Below, in pieces: positions 46,676-58,732 of a DNA stretch of 64,000 bases. The stretch comes from Metellina segmentata (Eukaryota > Arthropoda > Arachnida > Araneae > Tetragnathidae). A program made the position numbers and the translations under genes. A model generated the notes under the pieces. That model did no database searches. It was not told where the DNA came from and saw only the letters and a program-made list of their open reading frames with translations. The number at the start of each line of letters is the position of its first letter. Positions within the stretch are counted from its first letter, which is position 1. The stretch covers positions 83,493,627 through 83,557,626 of the forward strand of contig OX375878.1 of assembly GCA_947359465.1 (NCBI GenBank), read 5' to 3'.

Positions 46676-46747
<72 letters not shown>
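46676..46747. repeat. (TA)n microsatellite
   Basis: About 36 uninterrupted TA units immediately outside the right arm of the inverted repeat. Confidence 0.98.
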
Positions 46748-46750
<3 letters not shown>

Positions 46751-47949
46751 CCCTAGTTATATAACTTGGGCCATAGTTAATATCGCAAAATATATGAAAA
46801 ATACTTTGCAAAAACAAAGGAAGAGTTTTAATACAAACGTTCTACAACGTTGTTGCAACAACAGATCTACCATATCTACCATAAGGCATTTTGTGTGTGT
46901 TATCTAGTTTTATCATGCTTACACTTTACTTTGTGTTACATCCTTCTTTATCTTCGTATACTTAACTACTCTTTTTTTTTTTAATTTTATTCTAGGGCAG
47001 ACCTTTCAAAACAGTTCTGGGGGACGTGCATGAAAAATTGTGCATGACATAAAAGACGGTACAACTGTTTTGTCTTATGACTTCAGAACTGGAAGAAACA
47101 ACCAGAAGAAAAATATAACGTCGAGAAGACAAAGACCTGACATTACCTTCTGACCGAGTGCGCAGGCTTACTGAGAGATGGGAAGGGGTAGGCAATGTAT
47201 CAAAATTCTACAGTACTGGGTGAGCTTCGGATCAGTGTAACTTTGGATTGCGCAGAGTGAGAACTGTGTAAGTTGTGTTTTTCGAAAGCTACCTAACTAT
47301 TCTACAATCATAGGCCTTAAATAAATACATTTATGCTTCAATATTAATATCAAACTGCTCTTTAATCATTCAAACTGTAATTTAATTGTTGAACATTTAC
47401 AACAATCATTCAAACTTCCTATGTCTGCTTGATTAATTCAACAATCCAACATCAAGTAAGAATATTCATGTCAAAACGATGTTTTGTGTTTTCGACACAA
47501 CCTACCATTTTTTAAAAATTATAAGGAAGCATTATTTCAAAGCTCTGGCTTTTGTTAATGTGCATATAATTTTTGAAAATTCTCTTATATAAGTTTTATT
47601 AAGTTATAAATGTCCACGTATTTGAACCTACTACGTTACACGGTACAGAGCCAATAGGAGGTATTGGCAAGACAGACGTACGTTTTACGGTTGATGCCCA
47701 GGACACCCAACCGTGAGTGATAAATATTACAAAAATGCAGATAATATATGAGTAACCAAATGTACGGTGATTCGGTATGACTTATTAAGGTCGCTCGGAT
47801 GCTTTATCAGATGTAGCGATGAGTTTAAAGGAACCGAAAATCATGGGTTCTAATCAGGAACTTCAGAAAATAATTTCGAAGGGGGTTCAATATTCTCTTC
47901 TAATTTACCATTTCAATAGAAAGGCCGTGATTATAAATTACCATTATAT
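46748..47949. other. Intergenic DNA, no recognised feature
   Basis: The patch 46995-47230 is more GC-rich; in the plus direction it reads as a charged peptide (LTLPSDRVRRLTERWEG) with stops before it. No known domain. Confidence 0.3.
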
Positions 47950-48213
47950 GAAATAGGTTTTTAGCAACCGGAGGATTGCGAGTTCGAAACTAGGTTTAAC
48001 CAAAGCCCGTCGTGTACTTGGGGAGAGTTTGGCTTGGTATGGGCGTTTGGAGAGTGGAGTGCCAGCCCAGGTGTGGTCCTCGTCTTCTGACCTTGATTCA
48101 GTACTTCTAAAGGTGTTGCTTTCGGATCTTTCCCTTCGGGGTTGATCTTGTACCGTCATCCAAACCCCGTTGTTTTGCTCCAGTGCGATGTTAATTAATT
48201 ACCTACCTATCTA
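47950..48213 (+). mobile_element. tRNA-derived SINE (shared-tail family), 5'-truncated
   Basis: It keeps the B-box (GCGAGTTCGAAACTAGG), then AAAGCCCGTCGTGTACTTGG, TGGAGAGTGGAGTGCCAGCC, CTTTCCCTTCGGGGTTGATC and GTTGTTTTGCTCCAGTGCG, ending TTAATTAATTACCTACCTA. The A-box side is lost. Confidence 0.85.
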
Positions 48214-51200
48214 ATACTTTTATAGTTGGCGGCCAGCCCCCATTTAGTATGAGGGATTTAAGTTAAGTTCTTATGGAATTAAGTTAAGTTCTTAAGAAAT
48301 AAAGTTCTTATACTTACTTTCAAAGCAAGCGGGGTTTTACTTGGGCTCCCTAATATTTCCCCCAAGTAAACACGACTGGCGAATTGTTGTATTTATAATA
48401 CAGCCATAAAGAGATATTGCTATCTCCATTCATCATTATTTTATTGCAACATTATGTATTACGCAACTGCAACCGAACTTTTTGACGTTTCGTGCATGAA
48501 AATTAAGCAATGCATGTCATTAATAGAACTTCTCCCACCCCCGAAAGTTGGGCAGTAAGTATACCTAGACGCACGAAAACACGCCTGTCTAATACTAAAC
48601 CATCCTCTCTGTTGCTACGAAAAGATTAGAACGTAAACAAAGACCAAGAACAGTTGATCAAAACAAAAGTGGGGGGAAGAGAAGTTCAAACACACACACC
48701 CAGCAACAACTGATTGCCTTCTAGGTTCCTCCGTTGTATATACATGTTTGAATAACTTTTTCCACGAAGCTTCCAAATTGTGATTGCATTTCATTAAGTG
48801 GCGCAGGAAAGCCAACACGAAAGCGATAGCGGAGAAGGGCGACCCAAAGTGTGACAGTTATTTATTGAACACGATTCATTATGTATCTATACCACTCAAG
48901 TAAATTAAGTTCCGTTTATGGATGCAAACGAAAAGCAGTAAAAGTAAATTTTCGGGATGGGAGCTGATCAACAAATTTACGTGGGAAAAGTTGTCACGAC
49001 ACGGACTTTGTAGCACCAAGCTCTTTTGTCAGCAGACTCCCCGAAGTTCATGTAGGGAATCCAGGGAAGATTTTTCCCTAACACCGATTGATCAAGGAGG
49101 ATCTTTCTCATTGGGCAATGGATGTTTCTTAAATTAGTCTTTTTTTAGACTGATTTTAAGCAAGCCGTTTCATAAAGTTGAAATCAGTGGTTTAAATACT
49201 TTTGAAAAATTAAAAATATTATTGACACAAAAAGTTGATAAATTTTTTTTAAACTTTTGTATGAAGTAGATCACTTCTAATATTCTATCGCAATTCTGAA
49301 ATATATAATAGGAGAATCTTGATCCCTCTCTCCCCTTTGCCACTCCCCAAACTTTTTAAAAAACTATTTCAGAATTATACTAGGAAGTGATGTTTTTATT
49401 AACATTGTACTAAACGAAGTATTGTATGTTTGAAAAATCATCACAATGCTACTCTCGGATATTACCTGAAATACCTTCACAACTTACGAAGATATTATAT
49501 AAACGCAATTTGAATAATTACAATTTCGAAATGATAATTGTAATTTTTAAACGGAATCGTAAAGTTCAAAGCTTTTGAGTCTTACAATAAATTCGAATCT
49601 TGTGGTCCAATATGGGTCTAACGTTTGAAACAATCAGATGCTTGAAAGGAACGGGAATTGGTTCCAAGTCAATGGGGGCACCCAATTCCTATTGTTCTAC
49701 TTATGGTTATATATTTGGGTCCTTTAGCAATCGTAAAAGTAAGGCTTAATTTTTTTACAATCCCTGTCCTACCCTCTAACAAGAAATGGCTCCTGCATTT
49801 CCCTCACATTGGACTGTTCCTTGGAAACTATCCATCACATTCGCACTCGAACGCTTCATACACAAAGGTAACCGATCACTGGGTCGACTGATAACTTTCC
49901 TGAACGAGGAAGAAAATCTCATTGCATGCGACCATTGCAATCAACTTCCTTAGGACTGTTTGGCATAAGATGCATGCATACACTAGAAATTACGAAAATC
50001 AACCAGAATATCAATATTTATTTTATTAATTCAATATATTTTCCTATATCTTAGCTTTCAAACGATTCCAAGATCTTTCAAACATTCGAAATAGTTTTCT
50101 AGCTACAAGGATTTTTGCTAGGTACTATCACAATGAACAGACGTTTCCAAAACTTCAAAATTGCTTTCTGAAGAACTGTATTTTTGCAATAGGATGCTTT
50201 GTTCAAAGCGTGATAACTTCATAATGAATTCACCTATAATAGTTATTTTTGCATAATTTTAATGTATATAATACAGTAATTGTTTTGGTGTTGCCAATAA
50301 AGCATAATATCACAGTCCATCAGATTTTCTACCAGATTTATATAAAAACCAAGGTAGAAACATTGTTAAAAAGGATTCAGATTCTGAGACATTTACGCAA
50401 AAAATACTCCACGCATGAATAAGAATCTATTCGAATTTCTAATGGAATTAACAAATGTCGAATTTAAGAACAGTAATTATGATTATCTATTTCAGTGTAC
50501 CTAAAGCACAATCCTTAATTTTTTACCCTCATGTTTTTTATAGTATATTAAGCTTAAAATCTTACTCAATAGTGAATTCTAAACTACTCAATCAATATAT
50601 GAACTCGAATACCATTGCAATTCTTTTCTTTATCTTCCAAATTATTATGATCTCCAAACACCAAGGCAGACTCATTTATCAAGTGATATACTGTCAATGC
50701 TGGAGATTTAAGCTCTTTCGGAGGCGGGTTCACCACGACATCATCAACCTCACATATGGGCTAAAAATACACACGTTCCAAATTACACGCATTGATATTT
50801 TGCGGTTTCCTGCAAAAGTTTTCATAGATTTATACGATAATTGATGTTTTTGCATAGCACACATTCACTGAAAAATATGATTTCATTGAATTCAAACTCA
50901 ATAGGGATTTTATTAACATAAAAATTTAAGTGGTCCAAAATACACGGATTTCTCTTATAACACGAATAGTTACTATCCCTTTCCTGAACGTTCCACATAA
51001 ACGTGTCCATAAAATATACACATAAGATCAACTATCAAAGGTGTCAGCAGCTGATTCAGAGATTCAACTATTCGTAGTTGGAAGGTATGTAAAACGAGGG
51101 GAAATCGTCTAGGCCATTTTCCCTATGCGTGAGTGACATGGAAATGAGAGTCACTCTGCGTGACGGGGGATGAGTGGACGTTTATTTACTAAGTTAGAAG

Positions 51201-52157
51201 CACGCGCTTCGAATTCGTTATAATGAAATGACACTTTCGCTGAAGTAATCAACGACGCGCCTCGCCCACGGGACTGAGCGTGATGGACGATGATATCCTT
51301 TCGGCTTCTTGCAATTATGAGACAGTAAATAATAGCACACTCAGTTTTTGCAATGGCTGATAAGGGTGCGAAGGTGACATAAATAAGACCGGGGACATCG
51401 TTTTTATTACTTAACAGTTCATACAGTAAATGAGTTTCTAGCGAACGGTGTGTATTGTACTTAGGAAGCGATCGTTGTTCAGCTAGGATATTGCTTTATA
51501 GATTGGGACTCTGTGTCCTGTTTATCCTCGTTTGCTTTTCGAAAACTATGGAATGGCATGATCCATTTTGGAAAAGCAAAATCCAGTAGTTTTCCAAAAG
51601 TACATTTAAGTTTTCAAGGATTTAGAAATCGGTTATTGTGAATAAACCGAAGAAAAAACTGTCACGATTATGCTGTTTAGTTAAAAAAAAAAATAACGCA
51701 TTTTGAAAATCATTCCTTTGCTGATATTTACACACAATTTACCTTCTAAACATCTTCATTCGTCATGAAAGGATTTTAAGTTCCAACACATCTCTCTATT
51801 TGCAAAAACTATTCTATATGGGACTATTTATCATTATTATTAGTTGACGTGTCAATCTAGAAAGCGCTTGTTGACCTATCTTCGCACTTCCCTGTTTCAG
51901 TTGGATTTTTTCTTCCCTCACATGAACTTTAAAACCTTCTGGGACACTTAAATAAAATTTTCTTGCATTTAAAAACTCCAAGAGTAAATTTCAATTTTCC
52001 ACAAGCATAAAGTAAATTTAAATTTTTCAGGGTCCTCAAAAATAATTAATTTTTCAAAGTCCTCAAAAATAATTAATTTTTCAAAGTTATGCAGAAACCC
52101 TGTAAAATAAAATTTCAGTATGTCGTTGAGGAACAGTTTTTAATCCTTCTTTCGTAA
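48214..52157. other. AT-rich intergenic DNA; complex stretch at 51040-51500
   Basis: Frames at 48922-49137, 49658-49891 and 50455-50844 are unrecognised. 51040-51500 is repeat-free and balanced in composition. A short two-unit repeat with a 27-bp period (GTCCTCAAAAATAATTAATT) is at 52032-52085. No gene supported. Confidence 0.4.
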
Positions 52158-52268
52158 TTTACTCTCCAAGTGGTTTCGAGAAGATATCTCGTCCATGATC
52201 TAGTAGTTTTGTGAATGATGAAGTATCTCGTCTGTTAGGTCGGTTTTGTGAACGTGATATCTCGTCGA
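52158..52268. mobile_element. Partial copy of the ATATCTCGTC MITE
   Basis: It begins ACTCTCCAAGTGGTTTCGAG, followed by AAGATATCTCGTCCATG and TGATATCTCGTCGAGAC, matching the left end and repeat units of the element at 38944. It abuts the next MITE. Confidence 0.65.
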
Positions 52269-52327
52269 GACAAACCACCCAATCACTCCAAGGAAATGAA
52301 GATACAAGCAGGCAAGACAAATTGTTG

Positions 52328-53157
52328 CAGTTACAGTCTACGTTAATAGCGGTGGCAATGGCCTTGGCGATTGTTTTTGGCGCACTTCTAAAGTCGCAAA
52401 GGAAAGAATTATTTCAATAATCGTTTTCTTTCACAAATATTTCTCTTTTTACAATGGAAAATGAAAGCTTGAAAACCCATTTCAGAACGTTTAAAATAGT
52501 ATATTTTTAAAAAACTTTCACAAAAAGTAGTAAGTTTAAGCACATATCAAAACACATTTGTGAACCAGCAGAGAAACTAAGCTGCGAATGTAGGGTAAGA
52601 ATACCCTGACACTTATCAATTACACTAAATACAGTGGGCATGTTGAAAAAGAAAAATATTTTTAAAAGAAAAAAAGCAAGAAATAATACAACATGAAGCG
52701 TCAGAACTATTCCGGGGAAAAAATTATTAAAAAAGAAAATTCCACAAATGGCGAAAAACAAATAAATGACATAACTCTACCTTGAAAAAAATTGTTATAA
52801 AATAAAATTCCTTTGGTTAGACGGAGAAAACTATTAAATGAACCAATAAAATCAAAGAAAAAAAATTTTAAAGGACCGATGCAATCAAAGGATATTTTAA
52901 ATTAAAATAGCCAATGGAATCAAAGAAAAAATTTTAAACGAACCAATGAAATCAAACGACTTTAACGGATTTTGAAAGAACTTTCTAGAATAATCAAAAT
53001 GAAAATTTAAAGTGTCCGTTACCCGAGGTTGCTATGAAAACCACAATAACCGTAAACACAGATGGGTTGTCTTTAGCTACCGTAACTCACCAGTAGAAGT
53101 GCGCCAAAAAAAAATCGCCTTGACCGTTGCCACCGCTATAAACGTAGACTGTAGCTG
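52328..53157. mobile_element. 830-bp MITE, GGTGGCAAC family (long copy)
   Basis: The left end CAGTTACAGTCTACGTTAAT, then AGCGGTGGCAA, matches the reverse complement of the right end, CAGCTACAGTCTACGTTTAT, then AGCGGTGGCAA. The right flank is TA; the left flank has mutated to TG. Both sides then carry GGCGCACTTCTA. The right half shares CAATGAAATCAAACGAC and ACACAGATGGGTTGTCT with the short copy at 5329. The centre holds three to four degenerate copies of an AACCAATGRAATCAAAG unit. No transposase. Confidence 0.82.
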
Positions 53158-54653
53158 TATCACAAATGGTTCCTTGACTAGAACTAGTGACAGTTTGTAG
53201 CAGGTTTATACATCAGAGGCTGGTCACTACAGGCGAAGATAAACAATCAGGTTAGTTGTTTTGGAATTCATGTCGCGATGGCCATATTTCGCCAATTTAC
53301 TACACACACAAGGTCAAGTTGTGAAAAGAAAATATGGAGAAGAGAAAGATCGCTTGATCATTCTGGTGTAGCGACTCCCGTGATTACCACCAGGAAAGTG
53401 GAAGAACTTATGAATGATTTTGTGAGAAGGGTATGATTGTATGGTAAAATACAAATTAGGGCCTCTTCCAAAATGTAGATGTGTGGTATCAATTTTAACT
53501 CAATTTCTCTAATGTCAAAATGATCCTTGGAGCAGAAAGTGCTTAAAATTGCGTCGTACGTAGTAGAAAAATCAGTCTTTGCAGAATAATTTGTCTTTAA
53601 TTTTATCAAAATTTTGAGAGAATTGTTTTCAATCATAAGTTATGATGTTCTGCAGTGCAAAGCGCGCTCCTTGTCACGTCTTTTTTTGGTTTTCAAGCTA
53701 CGGACAACCTCCCTACACCACCCAAATTACCATAAACACTTTATAACTAACGCATCTTATATGTTAATGACAAAATATTTAACTTCAAAAGCTATCGACA
53801 GAATTGCAAATTCTGAAAGTATGCCTTGGTTTTAAATAAAGTAGGTTAATTCATTTTGATGTGTGTTTTATTATAAATGTGTAATACATATGAAGCCGAA
53901 AAATTGTGTTTTACGTCTGATTTTGATTTTACAGCAGATTTTAAAATCCGGACAACAATTGCAATTGCTTGGAGTTATGTTGCAGAACATTGAATATAAT
54001 TCTGCAACTGGGGCGACTACCATGATAAACCACCAGGAGGGTGGAAGAACTTATGAATGGTTTTGTGAGAAAGGTATGATTGGGTGGTAAAATAAAAATT
54101 AGGGCCTCTTCCAAAATGAAGATGTGTGGTATCAATTTCTCTAATGTCAAAATGACTAAACACTAAGATAACCCCATGCATTCCATGTGAAAACGCACAG
54201 AAAGGGTCCTTTTAAACATGGACCCCCCCCCCACTCCCCACTCCAATTTTGTTTTTTAACTCAGCTAAGTTGTTTCCTAGCCATATATAAGATTTCCTTG
54301 AAATTTTTAGCTTCCAACTTGCACAATAGTTTTTTTGACGTAGAATACGTCTTACCTTTCGTAACCGGGGTACAACGCTTAATTTGTAAATGTCACAAAA
54401 AAAGCGTAAGTCCAAAAAAATTTAATAACTTGAAAAATATAAATGAACGATATCGCGTTCATAAGAGCATTTCACCAAAAATGTTATAAATGCTCATTGA
54501 TCTTGCGCTGACTTCATCAGTTGATGCAATAGCAGCGCAAAACTGAGTCACGAAATTGCACACTTCCGCTCAGATAAATTTAGTCAGGCCTCCTGAATGT
54601 GAGCACGAAGTTTGAGGTGTCATTTGTTTCGTCTTTTTGCGCTTAATAAATAA
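53158..54653. other. Intergenic DNA with a diverged internal repeat
   Basis: The segment GTGATTACCACCAGGAAAGT... to GTGTGGTATCAATTT (about 53378-53500) recurs at about 54018-54145, including TATGAATGRTTTTGTGAGAA. It is therefore a two-copy direct repeat about 640 bp apart. No gene recognised. Confidence 0.5.
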
Positions 54654-55376
54654 CTAGCCACTGAGTGGCTAGCCCGGCGTTGCACGTGCCCGCTTCGCAA
54701 ACCAACACCACAGGCAACGCCGTAATGTAAGTGTAAGGTATTAATATGGTGTAAAATTTTCCGCTGATTTCTAAAGCTTTGAAGATATATTCAATTTAAA
54801 AATTATTTATTTAAAGAAAATCATATTTTTATATATCAATCTAAACTGAAATTTTCCGCAGATTTCAAATCCGTTGAAATTTTTACTTTACATTTAACGT
54901 CTAGGTGATAGAAAAAAGAACTGTGACTATAGTTAAAAGATTTATCGTATGGCTGGAAAAACATTCCTCCACGCAAAATCAAAGCGGCAACGAAAAACTA
55001 ATTTTCTCCGCGAGCAAAATGAAAGCGGAAACGTAAAAAATAATTTTCTGAGCGTTCTCCGGGGCGACGAAAAAAAATTGGCATGATTCCAAGGCTGACT
55101 GCAAGGTCACGTGGGTAGAAAAGTCAAGATTGGGGTTATTCTTCTTTCGCGGAAGAAAGGCGTTGAAGAACCAGGCAGAGAATAAAACTATTCAATTCAT
55201 TTAAAAATCTTCTAGATTGAATTTTATATTTTTGCCGCGACCCAAAATTTGCAAAACATTTGGACTACCTGTGTGCGAAATCTCATTGCTGTAAGTGCCA
55301 TAGATCGTCAGGATTTTGCGCCTCGAAACTAACAAATAGACAGACAAACAAACACTTCCTTTTCTAATATTAGAGA
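54654..55376 (-). mobile_element. Helitron-like non-autonomous element A, complete ends (723 bp)
   Basis: Minus strand: it starts TCTCTAATATTAGAAAAGGA, then AGTGTTTGTTTGTCTGTC. It ends GTGCAACGCCGGG, a perfect hairpin GCCACTCAGTGGC, and CTAG followed by T; the last 19 bp form a palindrome. The 5' 200 bp matches the element at 40882. No protein is encoded. Its 5' base directly abuts the CTAG end of the next element. Confidence 0.78.
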
Positions 55377-55680
55377 CTAGCTGAATAGCCCGGCGTTGCA
55401 CGGGTTTCAAATATGACCACGACATGTCCCTGTGTTAACTCATACAAAAACCTTGTAAAACGGGTTTCCTTATCCATGTCTATTTATTGCAGAAAAACAA
55501 ACTTTAAATATCAAAATTAGGTCTTCGAGAGGCACTTTTAGAACTACCTGTATGCCAATTTTCATGGCTACAGATTAGTCTGAAGACAGGAAAGAAATAG
55601 CCTATGTTTTCCGCAGTGTTCTAAAGTATAAGTGTACCAAATTTGGTGTGGATTGGTTCTACGGTGTAGATTTTTGTAGA

Positions 55681-55731
<51 letters not shown>

Positions 55732-55740
55732 TCTTCTTTT
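55377..55740 (-). mobile_element. Helitron-like element B, 3' portion
   Basis: On the minus strand it ends CCCGTGCAACGCCGGGC (CCCG/CGGG hairpin), TATTCAG, CTAG, followed by the T that is the first base of element A. Its body contains CCACACCAAATTTGGTACAC and TTCAGACTAATCTGTAGCC. The 5' side dissolves into a TA/CA microsatellite and a mariner insertion, so the start is not defined. Confidence 0.65.
55684..55731. repeat. (AT)n(AC)n microsatellite
   Basis: About 16 AT units pass directly into about 6 AC units, within the Helitron-like fragment and just before the mariner insertion. Confidence 0.95.
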
Positions 55741-55921
55741 CTATTTACAGGGTGATTCATAAGTACGTATACAGTTTCCAGATGCTGTAAAACATGAACA
55801 GTTTAAGACACGGTCCCCCAAATACAAACCGTTAGCTATGTATACTAATAAAGTTTGTGTCCCCCGAACGAGCGAAGTGACGTAGGCGATTGTGAACGTG
55901 CCACGTGACTAGTTAGTGGAA

Positions 55922-56412
55922 ATGGCTGTGTTTGTATCGGAGAGGGCGTTTTGTGTTCTTGATTTGAGCAAAACGGAATCTGTATCCTTTGTGCAACGGC
56001 ATTTTCGATCACGATTAGGAAAAGAACCTCCAACCAGAAAATTCATTTACGATCGGTTTAAAAATCTGAAACTACGTCTGTTTGTGCACAGTTCCAAAGC
56101 CAGGACGACCGAGTGTATCGGCAGATGTCGTCAAAAACTTTATTCATCCAATTGGATAATAAAGTCGAAAAACTTTATTCTCCAATTGGATGGTGAACCA
56201 CCCCACTGGTCAGGTGACATGCAAAATTACTTCGATTAACATCTTCTTCGCCGATGGATTGGACGAAGCGCCGACTACAGCATGCGACTAACCCAATGAT
56301 CACCCAGATGCTCTAATTTAACATCGTGTGGCTTTTTTCTTTGGGGCTACATAAAGAATAACGTATTTAACCCTCCTCTTCCTGTTGATCTAGCTGAGTT
56401 GAAGTAGCATAT
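55922..56412 (+). pseudogene. DUF4817-type mariner transposase (deleted, catalytic loss)
   Basis: The ATG is at 55922. Residues 1-50 hold the N-terminal helix-turn-helix (LDLSKTESVSFVQRHF, then KEPPTRKFIYDRF). It then passes directly to LQLDGEPPHW, the second catalytic block, and stops at 56239. A different frame continues CGFFLWGYIKNNVF and NPPLPVDLAEL. The catalytic Asp of the usual PDLTPCDF block reads Asn here. In intact relatives the middle third of the enzyme lies between these parts. Non-functional. Confidence 0.82.
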
Positions 56413-56491
56413 CGCAACTACTATCGCTGCACTTGCTTCAGATACACTAACACGCGTCTGGGCAGAAATGGGTTACCGGTTCTATGTGTGT

Positions 56492-57450
56492 AGTGTGACT
56501 AAGGGTCCGAAGGGATGATAGTAAGATGATGGGGCTAAGGATCCGGGCAAAAGGATCGGGGGAGGGCACTGCGCACTTGGGGCGGTGTGCATCCTGAACC
56601 AAGTAATTGATAAACAGTTAGTAACTTGTTTATCAGTTTACGTAGACAATGCTTGGGGCCCCTAAGTGGACATGCGTTAGTTCCAAGGAATGAAGAGTGA
56701 TGGCCCCCACTACTCGGACCGCGGCTCTTTCTGGAGTTGCAAAGGGACTCCATAACTCCGCAGATCATGGGTCTATCCGTGTAGGAGGAATATGTCAGTC
56801 TCTAACGTGTCGAAGCCGCTCTAGCCAGCAGGCTATCGGTTTGGGTCGTAGGAACTGGCACAGGACGATGCCGCTGTTCCTGCGGTCAAGTAGCGACAGG
56901 AACCTCCTTAGGTGCCACACGGAAACTAGCGGTGTCGGGACCACTCCCCAGCTGCCCTAGGCCAATACCTGTACGCTAACGAAAGAAGGCTATCTGGCGG
57001 ACGGCAAGGGTCTGCAAGACTCCATAGATGATGGTATCGGTTGCCCACGGTACCGGATAAACAGGGATGTTGGGGCAGCCTGCTGTTCCGTTGGGCTACT
57101 CAGGAATGCCGATTAGTTCCTAGGAGATGCCTGGGTGTGCGTCTCTGATCACCCGTCGGCACGAATCTATGAAGAAAACTTTTCCGGCTCAAATCGGACC
57201 TAAGGTTGACTGATAACAATGAGCCGGACCACATATCTTCAGCGCACACACTCACGGGTCGACTACGTCCACTCCCTATCGTGTTCATCCTGGGCAGATA
57301 AGGGTTTTTCGGACGGCGCGTCACTAGGCCCACTTCTAATGTTTCTCATTAGAGGCTTTCCCTAGCTTCGGCTAATCCGCTGTGGGTTTTCAATAACTCG
57401 GTACGGAGGGGTCTGCTTCCATTCGAAAAAGAAGAAGTGTGACTAAGGGT
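56492..57450 (+). mobile_element. 929-bp GC-rich retroposon, unnamed, with 15-bp target duplication
   Basis: AGTGTGACTAAGGGT flanks it at 56492-56506 and 57436-57450; the undisrupted mariner at 42713 shows this sequence once. The insert (56507-57435) is about half G+C against roughly one third around it, and ends ATTCGAAAAAGAAGAA, a simple A/GAA-rich tail. It has no convincing frame, so it is not an autonomous LINE; it may be a LINE-dependent non-coding retroposon or a 3' LINE fragment. A 9-bp hairpin (TGATAAACA with TGTTTATCA) is at 56608-56635. Confidence 0.85.
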
Positions 57451-57517
57451 GCACACATAGAACTTGTGTGACTGTCTCTAAAAAAAATTTAAACATTCAC
57501 CTACACTTCTGTTACAG

Positions 57518-58732
57518 GTGAACAACGATTAAAATAAATTAAATTTCAGTTGTTTTTCGTGTTTCATGGGTGTAATTGAAAGCTGTACTCCATAGTAGAG
57601 TAACTACATATATCACTCTAAATAGATACGTGCTTTCCATTCAGAAACCAAATTTCTGATCTTAAAAAGTACCATAAGGGCTCAATTTAAAACTTTATGT
57701 GAGTTGGAGAAAGGGAATTTTTAACAAGACTTTGTTGATCTTGGAATAATATCACACTCAGTAATTTTGAAAAATCGAAATTTTATGTCTTAAGAGGCAG
57801 AAAGTCGAGGTTGCTTACTCTATTTATTGAAGCTGTTCTTACGCAACTTAGATGCATGTGAATCGTTCGTTGAAAGTTATTTTCTTTTTGTAAAACCGCT
57901 GTAAAATCAACCTTCTGTTTATTAAAAAATTGTTATCGATTGGGTTTAATTTGTCTTCTCTGATGACATGTATTCCTAACAAAATCTCTGTTATTCCACA
58001 TGCCACTGAATGGAATTTTCTGGAAAAAGTGCCGTCTGCTTCAAAATAAATTAGTCGCGAATGCCGTAAATTTTTAGCCCCCTTGGACAAATACAACGCG
58101 GGTTGATATGTAGCTTATCATATCCGCAGGGTTCTAAAATATAAGTGTACCAAATGTGTGGATTGGTCAAAAGGTAGATTAGTGAAGAGAACAGACAAAC
58201 GTCAACTCTGCTTTATATATCTAACAGAAGTTCCGTATTCTACCTGCAGCTGAATGGAATTTTCAAGAAAAATTGCGTTTGCTTCAAACTAAATTAGTAA
58301 CGAATGTTGTAACAATTTAATTTAACATCTTCTCATATTGATGATGAAATTCGAAAAAATCGTATACTAGGTGAAAGAAGGACACAATGAAAACAAATTC
58401 ATAGGAAAACTAAGTGCAAGACTATCCACCGAAAATTCGCCAGTTTTACTGAATTTGTATGCACGGGAATATTCGTAGTCACTCGAAAACTTAAAATCAA
58501 CTTCAGCAGAAGTGTGACGAATATGAAATGGATTATATGGTTGGATACAACATATATGCATATTTGGGTTCGAAGTAAATTGTAGAAACAATGGAGAAGT
58601 TAAATTGGCATTAAATTTTTTTTCCCGTACACTTAAATGATGCTAAGATTTTTTTTTGAAAAATAATTGATGATGACTTTTTAATCAACATATTATTAAT
58701 TCAACCGGAGCAAAGCCGGGTTTTTCTGCTAG
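57518..58732 (+). mobile_element. Helitron-like fragments, 3' end at 58732
   Basis: The 3' end reads CCGGAGCAAAGCCGG (hairpin), GTTTTTCTG, CTAG followed by T, so one element ends here on the plus strand. Upstream, a segment with GAATGGAATTTTC and AAATTAGTMRCGAATG occurs twice (about 57985-58075 and 58235-58320). GTATAAGTGTACCAAAT-type sequence at about 58135-58175 repeats that at 55620-55660. The 5' ends were not resolved; several overlapping copies seem to be merged. Confidence 0.6.

Larger units (their letters stand above)
55748..57517 (+). mobile_element. mariner-like element, internally deleted, split by a retroposon
   Basis: After TA it begins CAGGGTGATTCATAAGTACG, as in the copy at 42713. 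Aligned to that copy, it has the same central deletion and is interrupted by a 929-bp insertion (56507-57435). It resumes at GTGCACACATAGAAC and stops matching at about 57517, roughly 60 bp short of the expected 3' terminal repeat. It sits within Helitron-like sequence. Confidence 0.85.

Noticed and set aside
50455..50844. 129-codon frame as a real protein
   Set aside because: Composition is AT-driven, with no domain, no conserved motif and no splice or promoter signal.
52211..52420. 69-codon frame as a small membrane protein
   Set aside because: It overlaps the edge of two MITEs; the hydrophobic run is translated terminal repeat.
56535..56960. Coding frames on both strands in the GC-rich insert
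   Set aside because: Short, overlapping, and lacking any domain; explained by fewer stop codons in GC-rich DNA.
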